A DNA stretch of 64,000 bases from assembly GCA_002841695.1 (NCBI GenBank), contig PHAN01000001.1, forward strand, positions 1 to 64,000. Reading direction: 5' to 3'. The DNA comes from Elusimicrobia bacterium HGW-Elusimicrobia-1. Lineage in GTDB: Bacteria > Elusimicrobiota > Endomicrobiia > PHAN01. Shown piece by piece: positions 7,193-15,883 of the stretch (position 1 is its first letter; every line of letters begins with the position of its first letter). The notes under the pieces are model-generated. The model did no database searches, was not told the origin of the DNA, and saw nothing but the letters and a program-made list of their open reading frames with translations. A program made the position numbers and the translations under genes.

Positions 7193-8277
7193 ACGATAAG
7201 CATTGCGTCGCCGTAGGAAAAAAAGCGGTATCTTTCTTTTATGGCTTTGCGGTATGCCTCAAAAAGTAACTCCCGCCCGCAGAAAGCCGACGCCAGAAAC
7301 AAAGGTGTCGAGCGCGGAAGATGGAAATTCGTAAGAAGTCGTCCCACCGTTTTGAACCTGTATCCCGGATAGATGAAAAGCGATGTTTCGCCCGATCCCG
7401 CCGATATCGAGCCGTCGTCGGAAGCGAGCGTCTCCAGAGTTCTTACGCTTGTGGTGCCCGCCGCCGCTATGGTTGCCCCGCTTTTAAGCGCGCCGTTGAT
7501 TTCATCGGCGGATTCTTGCGATAAAAAAAATCTTTCCGGCAGCATTTTGTGCTTATCGATGCGGTCGGCCTTAACGCTCTTGAATGTGCCTAATCCGACG
7601 TGCAGCACAATCTTCGCAACGGTTACTCCCCGTTTTCTCAGACCTTCCAAAGATTCCCGTGTAAAGTGCAGGCCCGCCGTGGGCGCCGCAACCGAGCCGT
7701 TTTTGTCGGCATAGACCGTCTGATAACGTATTCGGTCATTTTCGACGGTCTTCGCGTCGGCGTTCTTTCTTTTTATGTAAGGAGGCAGCGGCATTACGCC
7801 GTGACTTTCGATAAAACTTTCTATCGTTCCGACTCCCGATTCGGAGTGACGGAAAATTATTTCACGCGCGCCGTCAAATTCTCCGTCGACGGCGACCCGC
7901 GCCCCCGCGACGGCTTCCGAGCCGTCGGCAAACGATATTTTTGTTCCGTCCGCCACGGACGGCCGCACAAGCGCCCTGAGTTTCAGAGTATCGGCCGATG
8001 TCCCGCGCTTTTCCGCCGGCAAATCCACAAACAAGAGTTCCACTCGCCCGCCCGTGATTTTCTTGCCGAAAACTCTTACGGGCATCACCTTGGAAGTGTT
8101 TACGACCAGACAATCTCCGCCGGCGAAATAATCCGCCAGGTCGCGGAAGTGTTTATGCTCAACCGTTCCCGCGGCGCGATCCACGACCATAAGCCGCGAG
8201 GATCCTCTTTCCGCAGGGGGTTCTTGAGCTATAAGTTCTTCCGGAAGTTCAAAGTCGTAACGGGTTATATCGAGCAT
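7189..8277 (-). CDS. queA: S-adenosylmethionine:tRNA ribosyltransferase-isomerase
   Basis: Transfers and isomerises the ribosyl group of SAM onto 7-aminomethyl-deazaguanine in tRNA, giving epoxyqueuosine. The 362-aa length and motifs are typical throughout: YDFELPEELIAQEPP at the N-terminus, RVFGKKITGGRVELL, AAPTAGLHFT, LHVGLGTF, GTTSVRTLE, and TNFHLPRSTPL near the C-terminus. It is the last gene of the leftward gmk-rpoZ-coaC-coaB-UDG run, 37 bp downstream of the glycosylase. No other queuosine gene is in the window. Confidence 0.97.
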   Translation of the reverse strand: MLDITRYDFELPEELIAQEPPAERGSSRLMVVDRAAGTVEHKHFRDLADYFAGGDCLVVNTSKVMPVRVFGKKITGGRVELLFVDLPAEKRGTSADTLKLRALVRPSVADGTKISFADGSEAVAGARVAVDGEFDGAREIIFRHSESGVGTIESFIESHGVMPLPPYIKRKNADAKTVENDRIRYQTVYADKNGSVAAPTAGLHFTRESLEGLRKRGVTVAKIVLHVGLGTFKSVKADRIDKHKMLPERFFLSQESADEINGALKSGATIAAAGTTSVRTLETLASDDGSISAGSGETSLFIYPGYRFKTVGRLLTNFHLPRSTPLFLASAFCGRELLFEAYRKAIKERYRFFSYGDAMLIV

Positions 8278-8314
8278 TTTAGGATAGGCGGTGTTCGCAA
8301 TGCCGGTCGGGGGT

Positions 8315-9103
8315 TTATTTATCCTTAAGCAGTTTCATGACGAGCCGGATGTCTTCCCAGCAGATTTTTTTCAGGGCGGGATTTCTCAATAATGCGGCCG
8401 GATGGTAGGTCGGCACGAGTTTCATTTTGGCCGCCCCGCTGGACGAGACCGTGGTAAAATCAAAAATATTGCCGCGCAATTTCCCTATCGCTTCGTCGGT
8501 TTTAAGAAGTCCTTTTGCCGCCGTGGAGCCGAGCGCGCACAGCACGCGCGGCCTTATGATATTCATCTGTTCTTCGAGAATCGGCATACATCCGGCCATT
8601 TCTTCGCCCGTGGGCGGGCGGTCGTTGCCGCGTTTGTCGGGATTCGACGGGTCTATCATCGGATGGCATTTTGTTATGTTGGCTATATAGACGTCTTCCC
8701 GCGCAAGACCCATGGCGGCGATAATTTTATTGAGAAGTTGTCCGGCCCGCCCGACGAATGGCTCGCCCTTGTGGTCTTCGTCGAATCCGGGGCCTTCGCC
8801 TACGAACATCAGCTCGGCGTCGGGATTTCCGACTCCGAAAACGAAGTTTAGACGCGATTTGCCCAGAGGGCATTTGTGGCAGTTTTTATTTTTGGCCAGG
8901 AGCTTGTCGAGTTCCGAGGATTTATTTGACGACGAACCCGCCGCGTTTTTTAACGCTGTTGCCGGCCTCGCAACCGATGATTTAACCGGTTTTTTACCGG
9001 CCGTTTGAGTTCTTGCCGCGCGGGGTTTGGCGGTGGAAAAATCATCCAGACCCCAGAGTTTTTCGTCGGAGATATATGATTTCAGCAGTTTTTTTTCGAC
9101 CAT
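8315..9103 (-). CDS. Family 4 uracil-DNA glycosylase (iron-sulfur type)
   Basis: Excises uracil from DNA. The catalytic core (residues ~70-262) shows [24 protein letters not shown], the [16 protein letters not shown] segment, a CHP cysteine (ITKCHP), a later CMPILEEQ cysteine, and the HPAALLRNP motif. Four cysteines fit the [4Fe-4S] cluster of family 4 enzymes. A ~65-residue N-terminal extension rich in Lys/Ala/Ser precedes the core; similar tails occur in bacterial homologues. The start overlaps the end of coaB by 22 bases, indicating one operon. Confidence 0.93.
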   Translation of the reverse strand: MVEKKLLKSYISDEKLWGLDDFSTAKPRAARTQTAGKKPVKSSVARPATALKNAAGSSSNKSSELDKLLAKNKNCHKCPLGKSRLNFVFGVGNPDAELMFVGEGPGFDEDHKGEPFVGRAGQLLNKIIAAMGLAREDVYIANITKCHPMIDPSNPDKRGNDRPPTGEEMAGCMPILEEQMNIIRPRVLCALGSTAAKGLLKTDEAIGKLRGNIFDFTTVSSSGAAKMKLVPTYHPAALLRNPALKKICWEDIRLVMKLLKDK

Positions 9104-9780
9104 ATTTTCAAAGCTTCCATTGCCGCATTCGCGGCGAGTTTTTTCTTCGGGATATTGTTGAAGCGCGATATCCGGCCGTCGTCAAAAAGAATCATGCCCG
9201 ACGCCCGGTCCGCTTCCATCGCTCCCGTGGTGTTTGCCACTACGATGTCGCATCTTTTTTGAGTCAGTTTTTTTCGCGCGTCGGACAAAAGCCGTTTCGC
9301 GGTCTCAAGGGCAAATCCGACTATTACGGGTCTTTTTCCGGCAGCGTACTTTTTTGCGCCTATTGAGGCAAGGATGTCCGGCGTAATCGAAAGTTCGACG
9401 GATAATCCTGTTTTATTCTTTTTAAGTTTTCCGGACGCTTTGAGCGACGGGGCGTAGTCGGAGACCGCCGCCGCGCACACAATAATATCAGCCGCGTTCG
9501 CGAGTTTTTTTACGGCCGCGAGCATTTGCGACGCGGACACTACGCGCACAATCCCGGCCTCAGACGGAAACATCGCGGCGCAGGGGCCCGCCACGACAGT
9601 TACGCGGGTTTTTTTTGCAATGAAAGCTTTTGCCAATTCCGAGCCCATTTTGCCGGACGAGGCGTTGGAAATGAATCTGACCGAATCGAAGTATTCCCTC
9701 GTGGGGCCGGCGGTTATGAGTACTTGCGGGATTTTGCGGCGCGCCGCGCGGCGAGATCGTTTTGCGGCGGAAGTTTTCAT
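9082..9780 (-). CDS. coaB: Phosphopantothenate-cysteine ligase (CoaB), stand-alone
   Basis: Second step of CoA synthesis from pantothenate: joins 4'-phosphopantothenate to cysteine. After a basic stretch of ~16 residues come QVLITAGPTREYFDSVRFISNASSG in outline (AGPTRE…SNASSGKMG), VVAGP, AAAVSDYAP, the KIKK-type lysine in KLKKNK, and PVIVGFALET. The reading frame stays open to 10086, but the upstream part overlaps coaC out of frame. The ATG at 9780 shares its A with the coaC stop (TAATG), so I take it as the start (232 aa). In most bacteria coaB and coaC are one fused gene; here they are separate and translationally coupled. Confidence 0.92.
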   Translation of the reverse strand: MKTSAAKRSRRAARRKIPQVLITAGPTREYFDSVRFISNASSGKMGSELAKAFIAKKTRVTVVAGPCAAMFPSEAGIVRVVSASQMLAAVKKLANAADIIVCAAAVSDYAPSLKASGKLKKNKTGLSVELSITPDILASIGAKKYAAGKRPVIVGFALETAKRLLSDARKKLTQKRCDIVVANTTGAMEADRASGMILFDDGRISRFNNIPKKKLAANAAMEALKIWSKKNC

Positions 9781-10319
9781 TATCGAAGGGCGGTTTTCAC
9801 GGCAGCGATGATTTTTTCGGGGTTGGCCAGACGTCCGTCGCCCTCTTCTCCGCAGGCGAGTTCGCCTTTTTCCGGCGGAACTATCAGGCCGCCGCGCTTC
9901 TTGAGGCGTTCGACATTTTCTTTCGTGGCGGGATGGCTCCACATGGCGGCGTTCATCGCCGGCGCAAACAGTACGGGACATTCGGCGGAAATGACGGCCG
10001 AAGAAAGCAAATCCTCGCAGCGTCCGGCGGCTATGCGCGCTATGGCGTCGCACGTGGCGGGAGCCACCAGAAGGACGTCCGCCCATCGGGAGAGCGATAT
10101 ATGGTAGTCGTCGTTCTCGTCGGAAAACATATCCGTGTAAACGCGGTTGCGGCTAAGCGTTTTGAGCGTTTGCGTCGTAACGAACCGCGCGCCTGCGTCC
10201 GTCAAAATACATTTTACGTCAAAACCTTCCTTGACGAAGGATCTCACCAGCGCGGGTATTTTGTAGGCGGCTATGGAACCGGTTATGCCCAGCAATATGT
10301 TTTTTTTTCGCACGGTCAA
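9780..10319 (-). CDS. coaC: Phosphopantothenoylcysteine decarboxylase (CoaC), stand-alone
   Basis: FMN-dependent decarboxylation of phosphopantothenoylcysteine to phosphopantetheine. It is 179 aa, the size of the CoaC half of the usual CoaBC fusion. The motifs are LLGITGSIAAYK, the catalytic histidine in DDYHISLSRWAD, VAPATCDAIARIA, the PAMNAAMW motif, and the cysteine of GELACGEEGDGRL. It ends at a TAATG junction with coaB. rpoZ and gmk lie upstream, the common gmk-rpoZ-coaBC order. Confidence 0.95.
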   Translation of the reverse strand: MTVRKKNILLGITGSIAAYKIPALVRSFVKEGFDVKCILTDAGARFVTTQTLKTLSRNRVYTDMFSDENDDYHISLSRWADVLLVAPATCDAIARIAAGRCEDLLSSAVISAECPVLFAPAMNAAMWSHPATKENVERLKKRGGLIVPPEKGELACGEEGDGRLANPEKIIAAVKTALR

Positions 10320-10355
10320 CTACCATCCTTGCATGAAAAGAATCCCGCAACGACG

Positions 10356-10697
10356 TCAGGACTTGGATTTTTTTGAGGCGGTTTTCTTGGTTTTTTTGTC
10401 GTCGCTTTCTTCGGATTGTTTTTTGGCGGCGGCGGGCGCGGGGATTACTCCGGCCGGTTTGTCCGCCTCGGCAAGATGTTTTTTGTGGGTCGCCATTATA
10501 TCGGCCGCATCGGCGGTTCCGGATACGATTTCGTCGAGAGATTTTTTGATCAGTTGAGGCACGTGCCAACCGGATAATTCCTGGGTGCGTTTCAGGGCGT
10601 TTACGTGCATAACCGCAAGTTTAACCAGGTCGTACTTGGACTGCTTGGTGTCGAGCAATTTTGCGTCGACGGTCGTGTCGTTCTTGGAATCTGTCAT
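10356..10697 (-). CDS. rpoZ: RNA polymerase omega subunit
   Basis: Assembly factor of RNA polymerase that clamps beta-prime. The SKYDLVKLAVMHVNAL segment (residues ~18-35) matches the omega motif that follows the N-terminal helix, and the position between gmk and coaC is the usual one. The C-terminal ~45 residues are Ala/Lys/Ser-rich, a poorly conserved tail. The start ATG forms ATGA with the gmk stop and has TCCTCC on the + strand (GGAGGA on the coding strand) just upstream. Sequence similarity alone is modest; synteny makes the call good. Confidence 0.82.
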   Translation of the reverse strand: MTDSKNDTTVDAKLLDTKQSKYDLVKLAVMHVNALKRTQELSGWHVPQLIKKSLDEIVSGTADAADIMATHKKHLAEADKPAGVIPAPAAAKKQSEESDDKKTKKTASKKSKS

Positions 10698-11290
10698 ATA
10701 GTCCTCCGGTTTTGTCTCGATACTTTGAGTCGTTCGGCGGTAATCAGCGCTTCCAGCTTGCCGACCGCCGCGTCCACCTCGTCGTTTATTATAAGATAGT
10801 CATACTTGTCGAGATATTCGAGTTCTTTGCGGGCGTTTTTCAATCGCACCCGGATTACTTCTTCCGCGTCGAGCCCGCGGCCTATGAGCCGCTTCTTGAG
10901 AATTTCAAAAGTCGGCGTCATTATGAAAACATAGACGGCGTTGGCCAGACGGCCTCTCTTTATTTTCATCGCCCCCTGAACGTCGATGTCGAGCATCAGT
11001 ATCTTTCCGCGCGCGACGTTTTCCCCGATGAAATCCCGCGGTGTGCCGTAGTAATGTCCGTGTACGCGAGCCCATTCCAGCAGTTTGCCGTCGGCAATGA
11101 GACGCCTGAACCGCTTTTCATCGACGAAGAAATATGATTTACCGTGAATTTCTCCGCGTCTCGGCCGTCTGGTAGTGACGGAAACCGAGTACATCGCCTC
11201 GGGTATTCTTTTGAGAACCCTGGCGCAAATCGTTGACTTTCCGGCTCCCGAGGGAGCCGAAACAATTACAACCAATCCTTTGGTTTTCAT
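10694..11290 (-). CDS. gmk: Guanylate kinase
   Basis: Phosphorylates GMP to GDP. Walker A SAPSGAGKST, SVSVTTRRPRRGE (GMP binding), the FVDEKRF/LLEWARVHGHYYGTP region, and LDIDVQGA are all present. I chose ATG 11290 (KGLVVIVSAPSGAGKST close to the N-terminus, 198 aa), although no good ribosome binding site precedes it. An in-frame ATG at 11332 would add 14 residues. It shares a divergent intergenic region with the CDF gene and heads the leftward operon. Confidence 0.96.
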   Translation of the reverse strand: MKTKGLVVIVSAPSGAGKSTICARVLKRIPEAMYSVSVTTRRPRRGEIHGKSYFFVDEKRFRRLIADGKLLEWARVHGHYYGTPRDFIGENVARGKILMLDIDVQGAMKIKRGRLANAVYVFIMTPTFEILKKRLIGRGLDAEEVIRVRLKNARKELEYLDKYDYLIINDEVDAAVGKLEALITAERLKVSRQNRRTI

Positions 11291-11415
11291 GGGGTTAAAG
11301 GAGTTCCGATGAATGGATTCAGCAGATGGCATTATATCAATTTAGGGCGTTCTTATCAATTCGACGAGCCCGCCGCGTTTGCCGGCACATCGATAAAATT
11401 TGTATTATATCGGAT

Positions 11416-12309
11416 ATGAACAGCGAAGAACGCGGCAGTCGCGCCCGCAACATCACCGTGGCCGGATCCATAGTAAATTTGCTGCTTTCGGCCGCGAAGT
11501 TTGCCGCCGGCATAATGGCGAACAGCTCCGCTATGATCGCCGACGCCGCGCATTCGCTCTCGGATCTTGCAACCGATGCCGTCGTGCTTCTGGGGTTCCG
11601 CTATATCGGGAAACCTGTCGATAAATCGCACGACTACGGACACGGAAAAGTGGAAACGCTTGTGTCCGTGGCCGTCGGTATGGGCCTTGCCGCAGCGGCC
11701 GCGGCGATAGTCGTATCGGCGGCGCGCGCCGCGTATCTTATTTTGACCGGAGGCGCCGCGCGGGTTCCCGGCGCCGTCGCGATAGCGGCCGCGATACTAT
11801 CAATAGTCGCCAAAGAAATACTTTATCGCAAAACCATCGCTGTCGGCAGGGAAATACACAGCATGGCGGTGGTCGCCAATGCGTGGCATCATCGTTCCGA
11901 TTCGTTGTCTTCCGTGGCCGCCGCCGTCGGGATATCGGGCGCCGTGATTCTGGGCGGAAAATGGCTTATTCTGGATCCTCTGGCGGCGTTTGCCGTCGGG
12001 GCGCTGGTAATGAAAGTGGCCTACGAAATTTCCGTCGCCGGTCTCAAGGAATTACTGGATGAATCGCTCTGCGACGAGGAAGAAAAAAAGGTAATGGAAA
12101 TCGCCTCCGCCGTGCCGGGCGTGGTCAATCCTCACGGCGTGCGTTCGCGCAAGATCGGCGCCAACGTCGCGGTTGAAATTCACATCGAAGTTCCGGGCGA
12201 TATGAGCGTAATCCGCGCGCACGAGATAGCGTCGGCGGTTGAAGAAAAAATAGGCGGGATGTTCGAGGGGGAAACTTTCGTCTCCGTGCACGTGGAGCCG
12301 CACTTCTGA
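11416..12309 (+). CDS. Cation diffusion facilitator family metal exporter
   Basis: Inner-membrane divalent cation/proton antiporter (Zn2+, Fe2+, Mn2+ or similar). Six transmembrane segments occupy residues ~15-205, with the transport-site motifs SSAMIADAAHSLSD (near 38) and HHRSDSLSS (near 165). A cytoplasmic domain with VEIHIEVPG and SVHVEPH follows. HDYGHGKVE after TM2 is typical. The upstream reading frame is open, but ATG 11416 fits the family start. It has a separate promoter region divergent from gmk. Metal specificity cannot be read from the sequence. Confidence 0.93.
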   Translation: MNSEERGSRARNITVAGSIVNLLLSAAKFAAGIMANSSAMIADAAHSLSDLATDAVVLLGFRYIGKPVDKSHDYGHGKVETLVSVAVGMGLAAAAAAIVVSAARAAYLILTGGAARVPGAVAIAAAILSIVAKEILYRKTIAVGREIHSMAVVANAWHHRSDSLSSVAAAVGISGAVILGGKWLILDPLAAFAVGALVMKVAYEISVAGLKELLDESLCDEEEKKVMEIASAVPGVVNPHGVRSRKIGANVAVEIHIEVPGDMSVIRAHEIASAVEEKIGGMFEGETFVSVHVEPHF

Positions 12310-12332
12310 TTTTCGGATGAACGAAGTGTCAC

Positions 12333-13562
12333 TTATATCGAGGTGTTTTTCCGAGGGAAAAATACGATTTTCCTGCCGAGCCACAGGGCGCCGATAAGCG
12401 CCGCCGTCGACGCCGCTCCGCCCGCGGCGAAGGCCGCGCCGTATCCGCCCGTTGCGTCGAATATTCTGCCGTATATGATCGGTCCGGCGATACCTGCGAT
12501 GCCGAAACTGGAAAACAAAATTCCGTAGTTGACGCCGAGATGTTTTGTGCCGAAGAAATCCGCCGCGATGGTCGGATAAAGCACCAGTAAACTCCCGAAC
12601 GACAAGCCAAACATCGCTCCCAGAGCATACAGCGCCGCGCCTCCCCCCGCATCGGCGCGAACGATTGAAAATCCAAAAGATACCGCCGCCATCGCCGCCG
12701 CCGCTCCTGCGAATACCCGCATACGCCCTATTTTGTCGGAGAGAGCTCCGAGAATTATGCGCCCCGCGCCGTTACAGACCGCTATCACGCTTAATATCAC
12801 GGTCGCGCGCATCGGCCCGATTCCCGCTTTTGTGGCATGAGCCACCAGATGACCCATCGTTCCCAGTCCGGCCGACAGACACAGAAACCAAATGCTCCAT
12901 GAGGCGTAAAACACGGGGTTTCTAAAAAGCTCCGACGGAGAACTTTCAAAAAGCGACGGACTGTTCGCGCGGCTCAAATCCGCCGCTGCGTCGGCGGTTT
13001 GAGAATCCGGAGCATTTACAAACCTCGAAGCTATCGTTGCCGCCGCCAGAAAAAATCCGCCCAGAATTTTGAAGGTTGAGCGCCATCCTGCGTTTGCGAT
13101 AAGCCATCCCGCCGCCGGAGCAAGCAAGAAAGCCCCTGCTCCGAACCCGAAGATTATTATGCCGCTGACAAAACCTTTTTTGGACGGGAACCATTTTGCT
13201 GCCGCGGCCACGGGAGTTACATAAGCAAGTCCGGCCCCGAACCCCGCGGCCATTCCGTAAGTTAGCGTTAACTGCCACAGATTTGAGGCGAACCCCGACG
13301 ATAAGTAGCCCGCTCCGAAAAGCGCGGCCCCGGCAGTGCATACGTTTTTGGGGCCGTATTTGTCGTAGAGTTTTCCGCCCACTATCATACCCGCGGTGTA
13401 GCACGCCAGAAAAACGGAGAAAGGTATCGCCGCCGCCGCCTTGGTCCATCCGAAGTGGTCGGCCAGCGGCTGTTTGTATACGCCCCAGACATAGGCCGCT
13501 CCGAGCATAAGCATTATAAAAGCGCCTGCCGCCACCGTTAAAGAACCGCTATTTTTTTTCAT
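12333..13562 (-). CDS. MFS transporter, oxalate/formate antiporter-like (OFA family)
   Basis: Twelve hydrophobic segments in about 409 residues. The opening GAFIMLMLGAAYVWGVYKQPL matches the OFA pattern (GxxYaWgVF.qPL), followed by GGKLYDKYGPK as loop 2-3 and YGMAAGFGAGLAYVTPV. The second half repeats the pattern with GALSDKIGRMRV. Substrates of this family are often small organic acids, but the actual one is unknown. ATG 13562 gives MKKNSG…; ATG 13574 would add four residues. It converges with the CDF gene and lies directly downstream of tRNA-Pro on the same strand. Confidence 0.88.
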   Translation of the reverse strand: MKKNSGSLTVAAGAFIMLMLGAAYVWGVYKQPLADHFGWTKAAAAIPFSVFLACYTAGMIVGGKLYDKYGPKNVCTAGAALFGAGYLSSGFASNLWQLTLTYGMAAGFGAGLAYVTPVAAAAKWFPSKKGFVSGIIIFGFGAGAFLLAPAAGWLIANAGWRSTFKILGGFFLAAATIASRFVNAPDSQTADAAADLSRANSPSLFESSPSELFRNPVFYASWSIWFLCLSAGLGTMGHLVAHATKAGIGPMRATVILSVIAVCNGAGRIILGALSDKIGRMRVFAGAAAAMAAVSFGFSIVRADAGGGAALYALGAMFGLSFGSLLVLYPTIAADFFGTKHLGVNYGILFSSFGIAGIAGPIIYGRIFDATGGYGAAFAAGGAASTAALIGALWLGRKIVFFPRKNTSI

Positions 13563-13582
13563 TTGTCGTCCCAATAAAAAAC

Positions 13583-13657
13583 TCGGGGTGGTCCGATTTG
13601 AACGGACGGCCTTCCCGTCCCAAACGGGACGCTCTGGGCCAGCTGAGCTACACCCCG
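13583..13657 (-). tRNA. tRNA-Pro (anticodon TGG)
   Basis: Acceptor CGGGGTG pairs with CACCCCG. The anticodon stem TCCCG/CGGGA surrounds the loop TTTGGGA with anticodon TGG, and the T arm contains GTTCAAATC. CCA is not encoded. Confidence 0.94.
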
Positions 13658-13743
13658 AAAAGTATTTCCATTACGTCACAATTATCCGCATCGATTATAC
13701 ATAAAATTTCCCTCGCAATCAACGCATATCGCACTATCGCCGA

Positions 13744-13771
13744 TTGAAAAAACCGCCCAAAAATGTAGAAT
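13744..13771 (+). promoter_or_regulatory. Likely promoter of the rsmD operon
   Basis: TTGAAA (13744-13749), 16-bp spacer, TAGAAT (13766-13771). AAAGGAG follows at 13782-13788. The word GTTTTTCAACGGT at about 13788-13800 is also the terminal sequence of MITE-like elements elsewhere in the window. Confidence 0.5.
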
Positions 13772-13803
13772 AATCCGATATAAAGGAGTTTTTCAACGGT
13801 CTC

Positions 13804-14379
13804 ATGATAAGAGTAATAGCCGGAACTCACAGGGGCCGCGAGGTAAAAGCGCCGCGCGGTCTTGAAGTCCGTCCGATACTGGCGCGAATAAGAAAATCTC
13901 TGTTCGATATTCTCACGCTTCGCATCGGCGACGCGCTGTTTCTGGACTTGTATTGCGGTTCAGGCGCGGTCGGCATAGAGGCATTGAGCCGCGGCGCGCG
14001 TTTTGCCGTTTTTGCCGACGCCAGCCGCGATTCCCTGGCGTGCGCCCGGGGAAATCTCGACGTACTGGGGATGGCTTCCCGCGCCCGCGATGTAAGATGC
14101 GACGCGACGGGAAATCTTGAGTTCCTGAGTTTGGCCGGCGGAGGGAAATTCGACATTATATTCATGGGACCCCCGTACAAAGATAAGGAAAAAAATCCGC
14201 TGTCGCTGGTGGCGCCCACGCTTTCGGCCATAAACTCATCTGAAATACTCGCGCCCGACGGACTTGTCATAGCGCAGCATCATAAGAAGGAAAATGCAGC
14301 GCCGCCTCCGCCGTTTTGTCTTTACCGGCAGGAAAAATACGGCGACTCGATGCTCAGTTTTTACAGGTTAAATAAATGA
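13804..14379 (+). CDS. rsmD: 16S rRNA (guanine-N2)-methyltransferase, RsmD family
   Basis: Methylates G966 of 16S rRNA in the family. MIRVIAGTHRGREVKAPRGLEVRP is the RsmD opening, LDLYCGSGAVGIEALSRGA is the SAM-binding motif I, and RDVRC…KFDIIFMGPPYK is motif IV. The family's catalytic DPPY reads GPPY here, so the aspartate is replaced by glycine; activity may be altered. At 191 aa it has normal length. The stop overlaps the next start as ATGA. Confidence 0.9.
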   Translation: MIRVIAGTHRGREVKAPRGLEVRPILARIRKSLFDILTLRIGDALFLDLYCGSGAVGIEALSRGARFAVFADASRDSLACARGNLDVLGMASRARDVRCDATGNLEFLSLAGGGKFDIIFMGPPYKDKEKNPLSLVAPTLSAINSSEILAPDGLVIAQHHKKENAAPPPPFCLYRQEKYGDSMLSFYRLNK

Positions 14380-15158
14380 TCGACGTTAAACGAGTACTTT
14401 CGAAAATCGCGGCGTTCTTCAAATCGGCCACGATAAGCTACTCAAAAATCGGCGCCTACGAATTTTGCCCGTTCAAGTATAAACTTCTATATGTCAACGG
14501 CTGGAAGGTGCCGCCGAATCCGTATATTTCACTGGGACTTACCGTGCACGGAGCGCTGGATGAATATCACAAACGCGACACCTCTTCGCTCGGCGAGCTT
14601 CTTTCGATATACGAAGAGCGTTGGGTCAATCTTGGTTTTCCCGATCCGGCCTCCTCGCTTGAGTTCCACGCTTCGGGACAAAAAATGCTGGAGGATTTTT
14701 TCGCCTGGAACGCGGCGCGGCTGGCAAAAGGCATAAGAACCGTTTATTCCGAAAAAAGTTTTTCGTTTCCGCTGGGACGTCACAAAGTGATGGGAATAAT
14801 AGACCGTGTCGACAAATATCCCGACGGCACATACGAAGTGATGGACTACAAAACCCACCGCGACGAATGGACTCAGGAGAAAATCGACTCTGATTATCAG
14901 TTGTCGCTGTATTCCGCGGGGCTCAAAAAAAATCTGGGAATCAAGCCGGCTAAACTGTCGTATTATTTTCTTTTCAGGAACGATTACGTAACCGGTTCGC
15001 GTCCGCCGTCCGCGGAAAAAAAGGCGCTTGCCGCCGCGTCCCGCGCGGCAAACGCCATAGTTGCCGGAGAATTTATCCCGCGACGGGAAGCGTGCCATAA
15101 ATGCGATTTTAAGAATAGATGTCCCGAATCTTCCGTCGGACAGAGAGGCCGCGTATGA
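14376..15158 (+). CDS. PD-(D/E)XK nuclease, Cas4/RecB-like with an iron-sulfur cysteine set
   Basis: Probable DNA exonuclease. ISYSKIGAYEFCPFKYKL places the first cysteine. GLTVHGALDEYH is the helix with the active-site histidine, GIIDRVDKYP and YEVMDYKTH give the D…DxK catalytic motif, and QLSLYS is the QxxxY motif. Three C-terminal cysteines (EACHKCDFKNRCPES) complete a likely [4Fe-4S] cluster, as in Cas4 and AddB. No cas genes are near. It overlaps rsmD and argB by ATGA junctions, so it is a housekeeping or repair gene rather than part of a CRISPR locus. Confidence 0.88.
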   Translation: MIDVKRVLSKIAAFFKSATISYSKIGAYEFCPFKYKLLYVNGWKVPPNPYISLGLTVHGALDEYHKRDTSSLGELLSIYEERWVNLGFPDPASSLEFHASGQKMLEDFFAWNAARLAKGIRTVYSEKSFSFPLGRHKVMGIIDRVDKYPDGTYEVMDYKTHRDEWTQEKIDSDYQLSLYSAGLKKNLGIKPAKLSYYFLFRNDYVTGSRPPSAEKKALAAASRAANAIVAGEFIPRREACHKCDFKNRCPESSVGQRGRV

Positions 15159-15883
15159 AGACCATAGTCGTGAAAATCGGCGGAAACGCCGTCAAAAAAT
15201 CGGCCAAAGAATTTATCGCATTTGTCCGCCGCGCGCTTAAAACATCCAAGGTAATAGTTGTCCACGGCGGCGGTCCGGAAGTCAACGCGTGGCTTGCCAA
15301 AATGGGGCTGAAGCCGAAATTCGTAAACGGCGTTCGCTGCACCGATGTCGCGGCGCTTGAAGCCGTTGTTATGATTTTGGCCGGCAAAATCAACAAGGAG
15401 CTCGTTTCGCTGATGACGTCGTCCCGCGTTAAGGCCGCGGGATTCTCGGCCGCCGACGGCGGCACGGCGGTTTGCCGTCGGGTGAAAAAATTGGGTCTCG
15501 TCGGAGAGCCGGTCAAAATCAACACCGCGCTGGTATCGGCGACGGCTTCAGCCGGATTCGTGCCGGTCGTCTCGTCCCTTGGCGCCGACGCCAGCGGGCG
15601 GCTGTTGAACATCAACGCCGACGTTCTGGCCGACGCTCTGGCCGCAAAGCTCAAATCGTCGCGGCTGGTATACGTCACGGACGTGGCCGGAGTCATCGGC
15701 GCCGGCGGCAAAGTGATTGACAGGATAACGCCGTCGTCGGCCTCTGAGCTCATAAAAAAAGGTATAATCACGGGCGGAATGATTCCCAAAATCCGCTCTG
15801 CTTTCAAGTCGATAAAAAACGGAGTCGGCGAGGTGGTAATCACCGACTTAAAATCAAAAGGCACCGCGCTGTCGGCAAAATGA
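15155..15883 (+). CDS. argB: Acetylglutamate kinase
   Basis: Second step of arginine synthesis, phosphorylating N-acetylglutamate. Motifs: VVKIGGNAVK, VVHGGGPEVN (substrate-binding glycines), KFVNGVRCTD, LLNINADVLADALA, and GIITGGMIPKI. The length is 242 aa, shorter than the arginine-inhibited enzymes with an N-terminal helix, so strong feedback inhibition is not evident. The upstream frame is open to 15119, but ATG 15155 overlaps the nuclease stop (ATGA). argD follows with another ATGA junction. Confidence 0.95.
   Translation: MKTIVVKIGGNAVKKSAKEFIAFVRRALKTSKVIVVHGGGPEVNAWLAKMGLKPKFVNGVRCTDVAALEAVVMILAGKINKELVSLMTSSRVKAAGFSAADGGTAVCRRVKKLGLVGEPVKINTALVSATASAGFVPVVSSLGADASGRLLNINADVLADALAAKLKSSRLVYVTDVAGVIGAGGKVIDRITPSSASELIKKGIITGGMIPKIRSAFKSIKNGVGEVVITDLKSKGTALSAK

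Noticed and set aside
9781-10086. N-terminal extension of the coaB frame
   Set aside because: It overlaps coaC in another frame, is Arg/Gly-rich and unlike CoaB; the TAATG start at 9780 is far more plausible.
14376-15158. cas4 of a CRISPR-Cas locus
   Set aside because: No cas1/cas2 or array nearby; the gene is embedded in a housekeeping operon.
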